Source: Lutimaribacter degradans (GTDB taxonomy: Bacteria; Pseudomonadota; Alphaproteobacteria; Rhodobacterales; Rhodobacteraceae). Taken from it: DNA of 64,000 bases. The stretch spans positions 1-64,000 of the forward strand of contig NZ_JAMQGO010000002.1 of assembly GCF_023703375.1 (NCBI RefSeq). The letters are read 5' to 3'. Every line of letters begins with the position of its first letter. Positions within the stretch are counted from its first letter, which is position 1. A program made the translations under genes and the position numbers. Below the pieces are notes generated by a model. It was not told the DNA's origin, did not search any database, and worked only from the letters and a program-made list of their open reading frames with translations. Positions 20,518-28,595 of the stretch are shown piece by piece.

Positions 20518-22338
20518 ATGCTGCACCTGCCCTTCCCCGTCCGCGATGCCAACGCCTCTTCCGGGTCCGACAATCTGGGCGACCTGCCGGAATGGGATCT
20601 GAGCGATCTTTACAAGGGCGAGGACGACCCCCAACTGCAAAAGGATCTGGACTGGCTGGAACAGGAATGTGCCGCTTTCGCCGCCGACTACGAGGGCAAG
20701 CTGGCCGCCTTGGACGCCGCCGGGCTGTTGACCTGCGTGCAGCGCAACGAACAGATCAGCGCCATCGCCGGGCGGGTGATGTCTTTTGCCGGGCTGCGGT
20801 ATTACCAGCTGACAACCGATCCGGGGCGCGCCAAGTTCCTGTCGGACGCGCAGGAGAAGATCACCAATTTCACGACGCCGCTGGTGTTCTTCACGCTGGA
20901 ACTGAACCGGATCGACGACGCCGCACTTGATGCGATGCTGGATGAGAACGCCGAATTGGGCCGCTACCGCGCGGTTTTCGACCGGATTCGCGCGATGAAG
21001 CCCTACCAACTGTCGGACGAGCTGGAAAAATTCCTGCATGACCTGGGAGTGGTGGGTGACGCCTGGGAGAGGCTTTTCGATGAAACCATCGCAAGCCTCG
21101 GCTTCGAGGTCGACGGCGAGGCGCTGAACATCGAGGGCACGCTGAACCTGCTGACCGACCACGATCGCGCGAAACGCGAAGCTGCGGCACGCGAACTGGC
21201 GCAGGTGTTCGGCGCCAATGTCAAGACTTTCGCCCGCGTTCACAACACGCAGGCCAAGGAAAAGGAAGTGATCGACCGCTGGCGCGGCATGCCCAGCCCG
21301 CAAACCGGCCGCCACCTTGCGAACGATGTCGAACCCGAGGTGGTCGAGGCGCTGCGCAACGCCGTGGTGGCGGCCTATCCGCGCCTCAGCCATCGGTATT
21401 ACGAGCTGAAGCGCAAATGGCTGGGCCTTGACCGGATGCAGGTCTGGGACCGCAACGCGCCCTTGCCGATGGACAACCCCAAGACGGTTGGCTGGGACGA
21501 AGCCCGCGCCATTGTGACCGAGGCTTATGCCGGGTTCGATCCGCGCATGGCGGAACTGGCCGAACCGTTTTTCACCAAGGGCTGGATCGACGCGGCCGTG
21601 AAACCGGGCAAGGCGCCGGGTGCCTTTGCCCATCCTACCGTGACCGATGCACATCCTTACGTGATGCTGAACTATCTCGGCAAACCGCGCGACGTGATGA
21701 CGCTCGCGCATGAGCTGGGCCACGGCGTGCATCAGCGGCTGGCCGCCGGACAAGGTGAAATGCTGTCATCGACCCCGCTGACGCTGGCCGAAACGGCATC
21801 TGTTTTTGGCGAGATGCTGACATTCCGTAAAATGTTGGAAAAAGCCAAGGATCAAAAGGAAAGAAAGGTTCTTCTGGCCGGAAAAGTTGAAGATATGATA
21901 AACACGGTTGTCCGGCAGATCGCGTTTTACGACTTTGAATGCAAGCTGCACGAGGCGCGCCGGGGCGGCGAGCTGACGCCCGATGACATCAACGACATCT
22001 GGATGAGCGTCCAGGGTGAGTCCCTTGGTCCGGCCTTCGATTTCATGGACGGGTATGAAACCTTCTGGGCCTATATCCCCCATTTCGTGCACTCGCCTTT
22101 CTACGTCTATGCCTATGCCTTCGGCGATGGGTTGGTGAACGCGCTTTACGCTGTTTACGAGGAAGCCCCCGAGGGGTTCCAGGAAAAGTATTTCGACATG
22201 CTCAAGGCCGGCGGCTCCAAGCATCACAAGGCGCTCTTGGCGCCCTTCGGCCTTGATGCGAGCGACCCCGAGTTCTGGGACAAGGGCCTGTCGATGATCG
22301 AATCCATGATAGACGAGCTTGAAGCGATGGAGGGCTGA
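20518..22338 (+). CDS. pepF: M3-family oligoendopeptidase F
   Basis: 606-residue cytosolic zinc metallopeptidase. The HEXXH motif is H398-ELGH (TLAHELGHGVHQRL), with the third ligand Glu in LAETASVFGEMLTF. The M3B C-terminal region includes YVYAYAFGDGLVNALY. It cleaves short peptides. The start ATG 20518 has AAAGGA upstream; the frame runs 103 codons further into the ligase gene but without similarity. A stretch at about 21821-21915 is notably richer in A/T and rare codons (including ATA) than the rest. Confidence 0.94.
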   Translation: MLHLPFPVRDANASSGSDNLGDLPEWDLSDLYKGEDDPQLQKDLDWLEQECAAFAADYEGKLAALDAAGLLTCVQRNEQISAIAGRVMSFAGLRYYQLTTDPGRAKFLSDAQEKITNFTTPLVFFTLELNRIDDAALDAMLDENAELGRYRAVFDRIRAMKPYQLSDELEKFLHDLGVVGDAWERLFDETIASLGFEVDGEALNIEGTLNLLTDHDRAKREAAARELAQVFGANVKTFARVHNTQAKEKEVIDRWRGMPSPQTGRHLANDVEPEVVEALRNAVVAAYPRLSHRYYELKRKWLGLDRMQVWDRNAPLPMDNPKTVGWDEARAIVTEAYAGFDPRMAELAEPFFTKGWIDAAVKPGKAPGAFAHPTVTDAHPYVMLNYLGKPRDVMTLAHELGHGVHQRLAAGQGEMLSSTPLTLAETASVFGEMLTFRKMLEKAKDQKERKVLLAGKVEDMINTVVRQIAFYDFECKLHEARRGGELTPDDINDIWMSVQGESLGPAFDFMDGYETFWAYIPHFVHSPFYVYAYAFGDGLVNALYAVYEEAPEGFQEKYFDMLKAGGSKHHKALLAPFGLDASDPEFWDKGLSMIESMIDELEAMEG

Positions 22339-22353
22339 GCGCCCCCTTGCCAA

Positions 22354-22380
22354 TGACGCGGCCGGGGCGCGGCCGCGTCA
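22354..22380. terminator. Stem-loop after pepF, possible terminator
   Basis: A 10-bp perfect stem (22354-22363 with 22371-22380, loop GGGGCGC) lies between the convergent ends of pepF and the DksA-like gene. No T-run follows on either side, so termination is only inferred from position. Confidence 0.45.
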
Positions 22381-22420
22381 GACTGCAACGCAGGATAGGC
22401 GCACCCAACCGCCCCATGCG

Positions 22421-22690
22421 TCACTTCAACTGACTGTCCTTCGAGCCGCGCCGGTTGATGCCCCCGCGCTGCGCGGCCCGCCCATCGCGTTCTGACGCGC
22501 AATCCACGCACAACTTGACGCCCGGGATCGCCTGCCGGCGCTTTTCGGGAATCTCTTCGCCGCATTCGGCGCAATCCGTCCGGCTTTCACCCTGCGGCTG
22601 GGGCCGGGCTTTCAGGCGCTTCAACTCGTCCTCTATCGACGCCTCGATCTGTTCGCTTACCGCGCCGTCCCGGCTCCATCCTCCGGCCAT
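22421..22690 (-). CDS. DksA/TraR C4-type zinc-finger protein
   Basis: 89-residue protein of the short TraR/YbiI type. The four zinc cysteines are C40, C43, C61 and C64 (CAECGEEIPEKRRQAIPG...CVDC). It lacks the long coiled coil with acidic tip of full DksA, so it more likely resembles phage/plasmid TraR or YbiI, which bind the RNA polymerase secondary channel. ATG 22688-22690 has AAGGAGGT upstream. Divergent from the dipeptidase gene across 90 bp. Confidence 0.85.
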   Translation of the reverse strand: MAGGWSRDGAVSEQIEASIEDELKRLKARPQPQGESRTDCAECGEEIPEKRRQAIPGVKLCVDCASERDGRAAQRGGINRRGSKDSQLK

Positions 22691-22780
22691 GGTTGACCTC
22701 CTTTCGCACACCACGCCACGTCAGGCTTGGCGCGCTGAAAATATTCCCACATTCTCGCCTAAAACGGGAGGAACGGAAAG

Positions 22781-23956
22781 ATGCGTGTTTTGACGAAAGC
22801 CCTGGGCGCCCTTTTGGCGCTTTTGATCTTGGCCACGGCCGCATTTTTCCTGTTCGCGCCCGCCTATGTCGAGTCGCAGCGCAACGCTGTGATTCCGCAC
22901 GCCCCCTACCCCGTTTCGACCGAGGCACGCGCCCTGCATGACAGCCTGATCGTGGGCGACTGGCATGCCGATCCACTGCTTTGGAAACGCGACCTGGCCG
23001 AACGCGGCAATCGCGGCCAGGTCGATATTCCACGCCTGATCGAGGGCGGCGTGGCGGTTCAGGTCTTTACCGCCGTCACCAAATCGCCCGCGGGCCAGAA
23101 TTACGAGGAAAACAGCGCCGAGGCGTTTGACAACATCACCCTGTTGGCTGTCGGGCAGCTTTGGCCAATGCGCACATGGACCAGCATCTACGAGCGCGCG
23201 ATCTACCAGGCCGAGAAGCTGCATCGTTTCGAACGGCAATTGGCCGGGCAGTTGAGAATCATCAAGTCCCGGGCCGACCTGGACGCAGTGCTGACCGCCC
23301 GCGCCGAGGGTGGTGACATCGTGGGCGGCATCCTGGGTGTCGAGGGGCTGCACCCGCTGGAAGGCGATTTTGCCAAGCTCGACGGGTTGTATGACGCCGG
23401 GCATCGGCTATTCGGGCTGCACCATTTCTTCGACAATGAACTGGGCGGCTCGTTGCACGGGACAGGCGATGCCGGGCTGACCGAGTTTGGCCTCCAGGTG
23501 GTGGCCGAGCTGGCCCGGCGGCCGGTTATCATCGACCTGGCCCATTCCAGCCCGCAAGTGGTGCGCGAGGTGCTGGAGATGACGGACGTGCCGTTGGTCC
23601 TGTCCCATTCCGGCCTTCATTCGCACTGCGAGGTCACGCGCAACCTGCCTGACGACCTGATGCGCCAGATCGCGGAAACCGGCGGTGTGATAGGCATGGG
23701 GTATTGGGCCGATGTCGTATGTGGCCCGATCACGCCCGACGGGATTGCCGAAATGATTGCCGCCGCCATTGCCGTGGTCGGCGAAGACCACGTATCGCTT
23801 GGGTCGGATTTCGACGGGTCGGTTGAAACGGCCTTCGACACCTCGGAACTGCCCGCGCTCACCCATGCGCTGTTGGCGCAAGGGTTGAGCGAGGCGCAGA
23901 TCGCCAAGGTCATGGGCGGCAACATGATCCGCGTGCTGCGCGCCCGGCTTGACTAG
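22781..23956 (+). CDS. Membrane-anchored dipeptidase, peptidase family M19
   Basis: 391 residues. A single N-terminal hydrophobic segment (LGALLALLILATAAFFLFAPAY) acts as an anchor or uncleaved signal, putting the enzyme in the periplasm. The renal-dipeptidase fold follows, with metal ligands H62 and D64 (GDWHADPL), the bridging Glu in GVEGLHPLE, and histidines in DLAHSSPQV and LSHSGLHS, then GSDFDG. It hydrolyses dipeptides, possibly including D-amino-acid or beta-lactam-like substrates. Confidence 0.9.
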   Translation: MRVLTKALGALLALLILATAAFFLFAPAYVESQRNAVIPHAPYPVSTEARALHDSLIVGDWHADPLLWKRDLAERGNRGQVDIPRLIEGGVAVQVFTAVTKSPAGQNYEENSAEAFDNITLLAVGQLWPMRTWTSIYERAIYQAEKLHRFERQLAGQLRIIKSRADLDAVLTARAEGGDIVGGILGVEGLHPLEGDFAKLDGLYDAGHRLFGLHHFFDNELGGSLHGTGDAGLTEFGLQVVAELARRPVIIDLAHSSPQVVREVLEMTDVPLVLSHSGLHSHCEVTRNLPDDLMRQIAETGGVIGMGYWADVVCGPITPDGIAEMIAAAIAVVGEDHVSLGSDFDGSVETAFDTSELPALTHALLAQGLSEAQIAKVMGGNMIRVLRARLD

Positions 23957-23959
23957 GGC

Positions 23960-24406
23960 TCAGACGGCCAGCACGTCTTGCAGATGCGATGGCAGATCGG
24001 CCAGCTCGGTCTTGGTCAGATCCTTGTCCAGGTCTGCGTGCAAGGCCGATTTGAGCGGCGCGGGCATGTCGTCGCGCAACGCGCCCAGCATCTTGGGGGC
24101 CGCCGCAACCACCAGCCTGTCATAGCCGTTGGCCTGAAAGATGCGCGCGGTTTCATCCATCACGTGATCAGCGAAATCCTCGCGTTGCTGGCGGCGCTCC
24201 GACGTGGGCCGTTCGAATTCATGCCCCCCCATGCCCGGCCCGCCACGCTGGCGACCCGGCGCATCGGCGTAACGGCTGCTGATCTCGCCCAGGTCATCGA
24301 CCGTGTAGGTGGCAATCTCGGCCACGCCCTTGCCGACGCCGACGTTTTCAACAAGCCTCATCTGCTTTTCACTGGCCAGCAATATCAATGTGCGAACGGG
24401 TTTCAT
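23960..24406 (-). CDS. Host-attachment-protein family (AtsE-like)
   Basis: 148 residues of the family first named from an Agrobacterium protein required for attachment to host cells. The pattern is conserved: TLILLASEKQMRLVENVGVG near the start, a Gly/Arg-rich linker (GRQRGGPGMGGHEFERPTS), then FADHVMDETARIFQANGYDRLVVAAAPKMLGALRDDMP and the DLTKTELADLPSHL ending. The fold resembles release-factor-like domains. A soluble stress-related role is likelier than adhesion (inference). Start supported by AAGGAGG. Confidence 0.85.
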   Translation of the reverse strand: MKPVRTLILLASEKQMRLVENVGVGKGVAEIATYTVDDLGEISSRYADAPGRQRGGPGMGGHEFERPTSERRQQREDFADHVMDETARIFQANGYDRLVVAAAPKMLGALRDDMPAPLKSALHADLDKDLTKTELADLPSHLQDVLAV

Positions 24407-24475
24407 GCATGAACCTCCTTTTCGGGTATACCCCATGACTCTGGGGGTTCAGGCGGCACCAATCAATGATCTGGG

Positions 24476-25405
24476 TCAGATCGCGTAGCCAGTTGCCCTG
24501 ATACGGTGCAGCACCTGTTCCAACAGGTTAGGCCCGCCGGCATTCACGCACATATGCCCGAAATACCAGTAAACGTACTTGTCATAGTGGCGCGCCGGGG
24601 CCGGGCCGCGCAGCGCCGCGCCCAGCGCATCGGCCGATTGGGCCACGGTGGCGATATGATGAAAATCGGCCTTCCCACACAGGATCACGGGTTTTCGATG
24701 CAGGTAAGCCTCGACACCCACGGCCGAGTTGATCGTGACCACCCGATCGGAGGCGGCGATGATATCGTGGATATTGCCGGTACTGATCGCCAGCCGCGGC
24801 GCAGCGGCCCGGAACGCCGCCAGACGATTATAGACCGCGCCATCCAGTTCGCGCGGGTGCGGTTTGACGATGACCGGCCCCTCGGTGGCGGCAAGCACCG
24901 TTTCCAGCATCGTCCAGCGATCAAGATAGCAGGTCTCACCGACGGTGCGATGGCCCTCGGATTGCAGGAAAACCGCCGCCTCGGCCCGCGGCAAGGGGGC
25001 GCGTTCTTGCGGCTGCTCATAGCGCGACTGTCGAGCTGCAACCAGACGATCGCGCTGACGGCGGATAAAGGCCCGCGCCTTGTCGGCATCCACCCGAGCG
25101 GGGCGGAACGGGCGCCCAGCGATCGACGAAAAGGCCCGGATGCCATCCGGGTCAAGGTTCCAGAACGGGTAGATATAGGCAATGCCCGCATTCAATGCGC
25201 GCGGGTGCTGCACGCGGCCATGGTTGATGATGTGAAACGCATCATCGGCATCCAGCGCACCGGGCAGCGCGTCGCGGTTGATCGGCACCGCGCGCCAATT
25301 GATCCCGCGTTCGGCCAAGCCCTCTGTCAGCTTTTGGTAAAACGGCAGCATGGCGGCCGGATCGACCACCCAATCGGCAGGCAGATGAAAGACGATTTCA
25401 GACAT
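24476..25405 (-). CDS. KpsC/KpsS-like capsular polysaccharide glycosyltransferase
   Basis: 309 residues. The C-terminal half carries the Capsule_synth (KpsC/KpsS, Kdo-transferase) pattern: VIVKPHPRELDG near residue 190, then ISTGNIHDIIAASDRVVTINSAVGVEAYLHRKPVILCGKADF. The N-terminal half has few recognisable motifs. KpsC and KpsS add the beta-Kdo linker to lipid in group 2 capsules. Here there is one short protein and no other capsule genes nearby, so its acceptor is unclear. Downstream of rpoH but separated by a terminator. Confidence 0.7.
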   Translation of the reverse strand: MSEIVFHLPADWVVDPAAMLPFYQKLTEGLAERGINWRAVPINRDALPGALDADDAFHIINHGRVQHPRALNAGIAYIYPFWNLDPDGIRAFSSIAGRPFRPARVDADKARAFIRRQRDRLVAARQSRYEQPQERAPLPRAEAAVFLQSEGHRTVGETCYLDRWTMLETVLAATEGPVIVKPHPRELDGAVYNRLAAFRAAAPRLAISTGNIHDIIAASDRVVTINSAVGVEAYLHRKPVILCGKADFHHIATVAQSADALGAALRGPAPARHYDKYVYWYFGHMCVNAGGPNLLEQVLHRIRATGYAI

Positions 25406-25429
25406 CGCGCGCAGTTGACCGCCCCGCAT

Positions 25430-25470
25430 CGCCAAAGACAAGCCCCCGCGCGCATCCTGCGCACGGGGGC
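25430..25470 (-). terminator. Terminator downstream of rpoH
   Basis: A long GC stem (25459-25470 with 25442-25453, loop ATCCT) is followed on the minus strand by TTGTCTTT. It lies 37 bp past the rpoH stop and just before the glycosyltransferase start, so it may reduce readthrough into that gene. Confidence 0.6.
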
Positions 25471-25507
25471 CTGAGAAAATGGCCATCTGGCCGGAAAGGC
25501 GGCTCCG

Positions 25508-26404
25508 TCACGCGGCGGGCAACATGCCTTTTTCAGCGGCCAGTTCACGCATCCGCTGTTGCAGCTTTTCAAAGGCGCGCACCTCGATCTGGCGAATACG
25601 TTCGCGGCTGACATCGTATTGCCCGCTCAGATCCTCCAGCGTGACGGTCTCGTCGCTCAGCCGGCGCTGGGTCAGGATATCGCGCTCACGATCGTTCAGA
25701 ACTTCCATCGCGCGGGCCAGGAGTTCGCGGCGGGCTTTCAACTCGTCGCGTTCTTCGTACTCGGTGGCCTGGTCGGCGTCTTCATCTTCCAACCAGTCCT
25801 GCCACTGCATCGAGCCTTCGCCCTCTTGACCCACCTGCGCGTTCAGCGACGCGTCGCCGCCGGACATGCGGCGGTTCATGCTGATGACCTCGTCCTCGGT
25901 CACGCCAAGATCGGTGGCAATCTGCTTGACGTTCTCGGGGCGCAAGTCGCCATCTTCCAGCGCACCGATACGGGCCTTGGCCTTGCGCAAGTTGAAAAAG
26001 AGCTTTTTCTGCGCGCTCGTGGTGCCCAGTTTCACCAAGCTCCATGACCGCAGGATATATTCCTGGATCGAGGCGCGGATCCACCACATTGCATAGGTTG
26101 CCAAGCGGAACCCCTTTTCGGGGTCGAACCGCTTGACGGCCTGCATCAGGCCGACATTCGCCTCGGAAATCACCTCGGCTTGGGGCAGGCCATAGCCGCG
26201 GTAGCCCATGGCGATCTTGGCCGCCAGGCGCAGGTGACTGGTAACCATCTTGTGCGCGGCCTCGGAATCCTGGTCTTCGACCCAGCGCTTGGCCAGCATG
26301 TATTCTTCTTCCGGTTCCAGCAGTGGAAATTTGCGGATTTCCTGCAAGTAGCGGTTCAGGCCGCCTTCTGGCGTTGGTGCCGGCAGATTTGCGTAATTGC
26401 TCAT
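25508..26404 (-). CDS. rpoH: RNA polymerase heat-shock sigma factor RpoH (sigma-32)
   Basis: 298 residues. Sigma region 2 (EAAHKMVTSHLRLAAKIAMGYRGYGLPQAEVISEANVGLMQAVKRFDPEKGFRL...) and region 4 (DERERDIL-like LNDRERDILTQRRL...SRERIRQIEVRAFEKLQQRM) are complete. The RpoH box, QKKLFFNLRKAK, is at residues 132-143 and separates it from other group 3 sigmas. It directs transcription of chaperone and protease genes. Start ATG 26402-26404 with AAGGAGGGG. Many Rhodobacterales carry a second RpoH paralogue; only this one is in the window. Confidence 0.95.
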   Translation of the reverse strand: MSNYANLPAPTPEGGLNRYLQEIRKFPLLEPEEEYMLAKRWVEDQDSEAAHKMVTSHLRLAAKIAMGYRGYGLPQAEVISEANVGLMQAVKRFDPEKGFRLATYAMWWIRASIQEYILRSWSLVKLGTTSAQKKLFFNLRKAKARIGALEDGDLRPENVKQIATDLGVTEDEVISMNRRMSGGDASLNAQVGQEGEGSMQWQDWLEDEDADQATEYEERDELKARRELLARAMEVLNDRERDILTQRRLSDETVTLEDLSGQYDVSRERIRQIEVRAFEKLQQRMRELAAEKGMLPAA

Positions 26405-26445
26405 TATCCCTGTCCCCTCCTTAATGTTTAAGGGTTTAACATGAC

Positions 26446-26474
26446 AGTTAGGGCGCCATGCCGCCCGTTTCAAG
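26446..26474 (-). promoter_or_regulatory. Candidate rpoH promoter, sigma-32-like
   Basis: On the minus strand CTTGAAA (plus 26468-26474) is followed after 14 bp by CCCTAACT (26446-26453). This resembles the sigma-32 consensus CTTGAAA-N13-14-CCCCATNT and suggests autoregulation. The same -35 with TAACTG 17 bp on would be a weak sigma-70 reading. Confidence 0.4.
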
Positions 26475-26531
26475 GGTCTGTTTCCACTATACGGAATATG
26501 GGCGCTTTTCCGTCGTTTTGCGCGAAATGTG

Positions 26532-26552
26532 ACAAGGCCCTCACGGCCTTGT
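26532..26552 (-). terminator. Stem-loop terminator after the RluD-like gene
   Basis: An 8-bp perfect stem ACAAGGCC/GGCCTTGT with a CTCAC/GTGAG loop lies 10-30 bp past the pseudouridine synthase stop. On the minus strand it is followed by CACATTT, a weak T-tract. Confidence 0.5.
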
Positions 26553-26562
26553 GCACCGCGTT

Positions 26563-27588
26563 TCAGCCGCGCAGCGCGCCCAGAAGGGTGGCGAAATCGG
26601 TTGGCAAGGCGGCCTCGAACCGCATCGGTTCGCCGCTGACCGGGTGATCAAACCCCAGGATCGCCGCATGCAGGGCCTGGCGCGGAAAGGCGTGCGCGGC
26701 GTCCACCGCCGCGGCACTCACCGCTTTTTCCGACAACTTGCGCCGCCCGCCGTAAACCGGGTCACCGATCAGCCCGTGGCCAACATGGGCCATGTGCACA
26801 CGGATCTGATGCGTGCGCCCGGTTTCAAGGCGACATTCCACCAAGGCCACAACCGGGGGCTGGCCGAACCGCTCCAGCAGGCGCACCCGCGTCACGGCGT
26901 GCCGCCCGCCCTGGAACAGCACCGCCTGTTTCTGACGGTCGGTCTTGTGCCGGGCCAGTTGGGTGGTGATCTTCATCACGTTGCCCGTCTCGAAGCTGAC
27001 GCCGCGCACACCGCCAAGGCGCGGATCGGCCTGATCGGGCACGCCATGGCACAGCGCAAGGTAAGCACGGTCTACCGTGTGCCTTTCGAATTGCGCGGCC
27101 ATCCCATGATGGGCGCGGTCGGATTTGGCCACCACCAGAAGACCGCTCGTATCCTTGTCTATCCGGTGCACGATGCCAGGCCGCTTGGCCCCGCCCACCC
27201 CGGAAAGCGCCCCGCCGAAATGATGCAGCAGCGCATTGACCAGCGTGCCGCCGGGGCTGCCGGGCGCGGGATGAACCACCATGCCCGCAGGCTTGTTCAC
27301 CACGATCAGGTCATCGTCTTCGAACACCACCTCCAGCGGAATGTCCTCGGGGGCGATATGGCTTTCGTCGGCCTCGTGAACGGTGATCACGGCAATATCG
27401 CCCTCGGCCACGCGGGCCTTGGCATCGGTCACGGCCGTACCGTTCACCGTCACCAAACCTTCGGCGATCAGTCGCGCCAGCCGCGTGCGCGACAGCGCCG
27501 CCGCCTCTGGCACATCGCGCGCCAGCGCCTTATCAAGGCGGGGCGGCGGCATGGCGCCGATACGCACTGTAACAAGGGTGCTTTGCAT
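26563..27588 (-). CDS. rluD: RluA/RluD-family 23S rRNA pseudouridine synthase
   Basis: 341 residues. N-terminal S4 domain (RLDKALARDVPEAAALSRTRLARLIAEGLVTVNG), then the catalytic domain with KPAGMVVHPAPG and the active-site Asp in the HRIDKDTSGLLVVAK motif, plus GRTHQIRVHMAHVGH-GLIGDPVYG. RluD-type enzymes modify helix 69 of 23S rRNA. Start ATG 27586-27588 shares its CATG with the oppositely oriented downstream gene. An internal ATG at 27552 lacks a Shine-Dalgarno. Confidence 0.9.
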   Translation of the reverse strand: MQSTLVTVRIGAMPPPRLDKALARDVPEAAALSRTRLARLIAEGLVTVNGTAVTDAKARVAEGDIAVITVHEADESHIAPEDIPLEVVFEDDDLIVVNKPAGMVVHPAPGSPGGTLVNALLHHFGGALSGVGGAKRPGIVHRIDKDTSGLLVVAKSDRAHHGMAAQFERHTVDRAYLALCHGVPDQADPRLGGVRGVSFETGNVMKITTQLARHKTDRQKQAVLFQGGRHAVTRVRLLERFGQPPVVALVECRLETGRTHQIRVHMAHVGHGLIGDPVYGGRRKLSEKAVSAAAVDAAHAFPRQALHAAILGFDHPVSGEPMRFEAALPTDFATLLGALRG

Positions 27589-27889
27589 GGATGACCTGCC
27601 CCAGCCGGAAGAACCGGCCAACCTTAAATTTCTGCGCCTTCTGGTGACAACCCTGACGACGGTTATGATCGTGGGCGTCATAGTGGTGATCGGCCTGCTT
27701 GTCACGCGCTTGCGCGACGCAGGCCCCGCCCTGCCCGACCAGGTCACCCTGCCCGCCGGCACCGGCGCCACCGCTTTTACACAAGGCGACGGCTGGTTTG
27801 CCGTCGTGACAGACGACCAGCGCATCCTGATCTACAACCGCCTGACCGGCGCCTTGCAGCAAGAGATCGCGATTACCGCAGGAGAGTGA
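27587..27889 (+). CDS. Small single-pass membrane protein (DUF6476-like)
   Basis: 100 residues. A Pro/Glu-rich N-terminus is followed by one membrane helix at about residues 18-41 (LVTTLTTVMIVGVIVVIGLLVT). The compact C-terminal domain then reads LPAGTGATAFTQGDGWFAVVTDDQRILIYNRLTGALQQEIAI, probably periplasmic. I believe it belongs to the Rhodobacterales DUF6476 family, from memory of the layout. AAGGGTG precedes the start. Its stop codon abuts the 3' end of tRNA-His on the other strand. Confidence 0.75.
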   Translation: MDDLPQPEEPANLKFLRLLVTTLTTVMIVGVIVVIGLLVTRLRDAGPALPDQVTLPAGTGATAFTQGDGWFAVVTDDQRILIYNRLTGALQQEIAITAGE

Positions 27890-27966
27890 TGGTACCGCCT
27901 CCCTGGCTTGAACAGGGGACCTCTGGATCCACAATCCAGCGCTCTAACCAACTGAGCTAAGGCGGC
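27890..27966 (-). tRNA. tRNA-His (anticodon GTG)
   Basis: Read on the minus strand this folds as a 77-nt tRNA. The acceptor is GCCGCCT/AGGCGGT, the D arm includes TTAGCTCAGTTGG, the anticodon stem CTGGA/TCCAG has loop TTGTGGA (GTG), and the T arm is CCCTG-TTCAAGC-CAGGG. CCA is encoded at 27890-27892. The first acceptor pair is G1-U72, the discriminator is A73, and the base at -1 is T, so there is no encoded G-1. This is the form known from a clade of alphaproteobacteria with an altered histidyl-tRNA synthetase. Confidence 0.95.
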
Positions 27967-28034
27967 ACTGTCGGGCGATTTAGCGGCACCCGCGCGCGAA
28001 TGCAAGGGCATTGACCGGATTTTTCCGCGCGCCT

Positions 28035-28517
28035 TTAAAGCGCGATTTCCCAGGTCTGTTCCACCAGGTCCACGCCGAAATTGTGCACCGGTTCCTGCGC
28101 GATGCAGCGCCAGCCGTTACGTTGGTAGAGCGCACAGGCCGCCTTGTGGCTTTCATGGGTCCAAAGCTGCATCCGGGTGTAGCCGCGCGCCCGGGCCCAC
28201 GCCGTGCACTCATCCAGCAACCTTTGGCCAAGCCCGGTGCCACGTGCCGCAGGCACGGTCAGGAACAGGCGCAGCTTGGCGGTGTCCTCATCAAGCCGAA
28301 CGCAAAAGATGCTGCCAAGGCGCACATCGCCGTGCCACGCGATCCAGGCACGTTCACAGGCGGGGTCATGGTCACGAATGTAGTTGGCCAGGATTTCCGC
28401 CACCAACGCCTCGAAACTGGCATCAAACCCTTCGTCGCGGGCATAAAGTTCGGCATGTTGCTGGATCAGCCAGCCGGCATCGCCGATTGCAAGATCGCGC
28501 AGGACAATATCGTTCAT
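28035..28517 (-). CDS. GNAT-family N-acetyltransferase
   Basis: 160 residues. Single GNAT domain: motif A with the acetyl-CoA loop VPAARGTGLGQRLLDECTAWARARGYTRMQLWT at about residues 90-122, and motif B HKAACALYQRNGWRC. The ending HNFGVDLVEQTWEI is typical of MarR-associated GNAT proteins. I take ATG 28515-28517 (NDIVLRDL); an ATG three codons upstream (28526) is equally possible, as neither has a clear Shine-Dalgarno. Substrate unknown. Confidence 0.88.
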   Translation of the reverse strand: MNDIVLRDLAIGDAGWLIQQHAELYARDEGFDASFEALVAEILANYIRDHDPACERAWIAWHGDVRLGSIFCVRLDEDTAKLRLFLTVPAARGTGLGQRLLDECTAWARARGYTRMQLWTHESHKAACALYQRNGWRCIAQEPVHNFGVDLVEQTWEIAL

Positions 28518-28595
28518 GCCAGGCATCTGATACCGCGCGCGCTTGCCAATCAAGGGCGAACCCGCTAATCGCCGCGCAAAGCAAGGAGATCCGGG

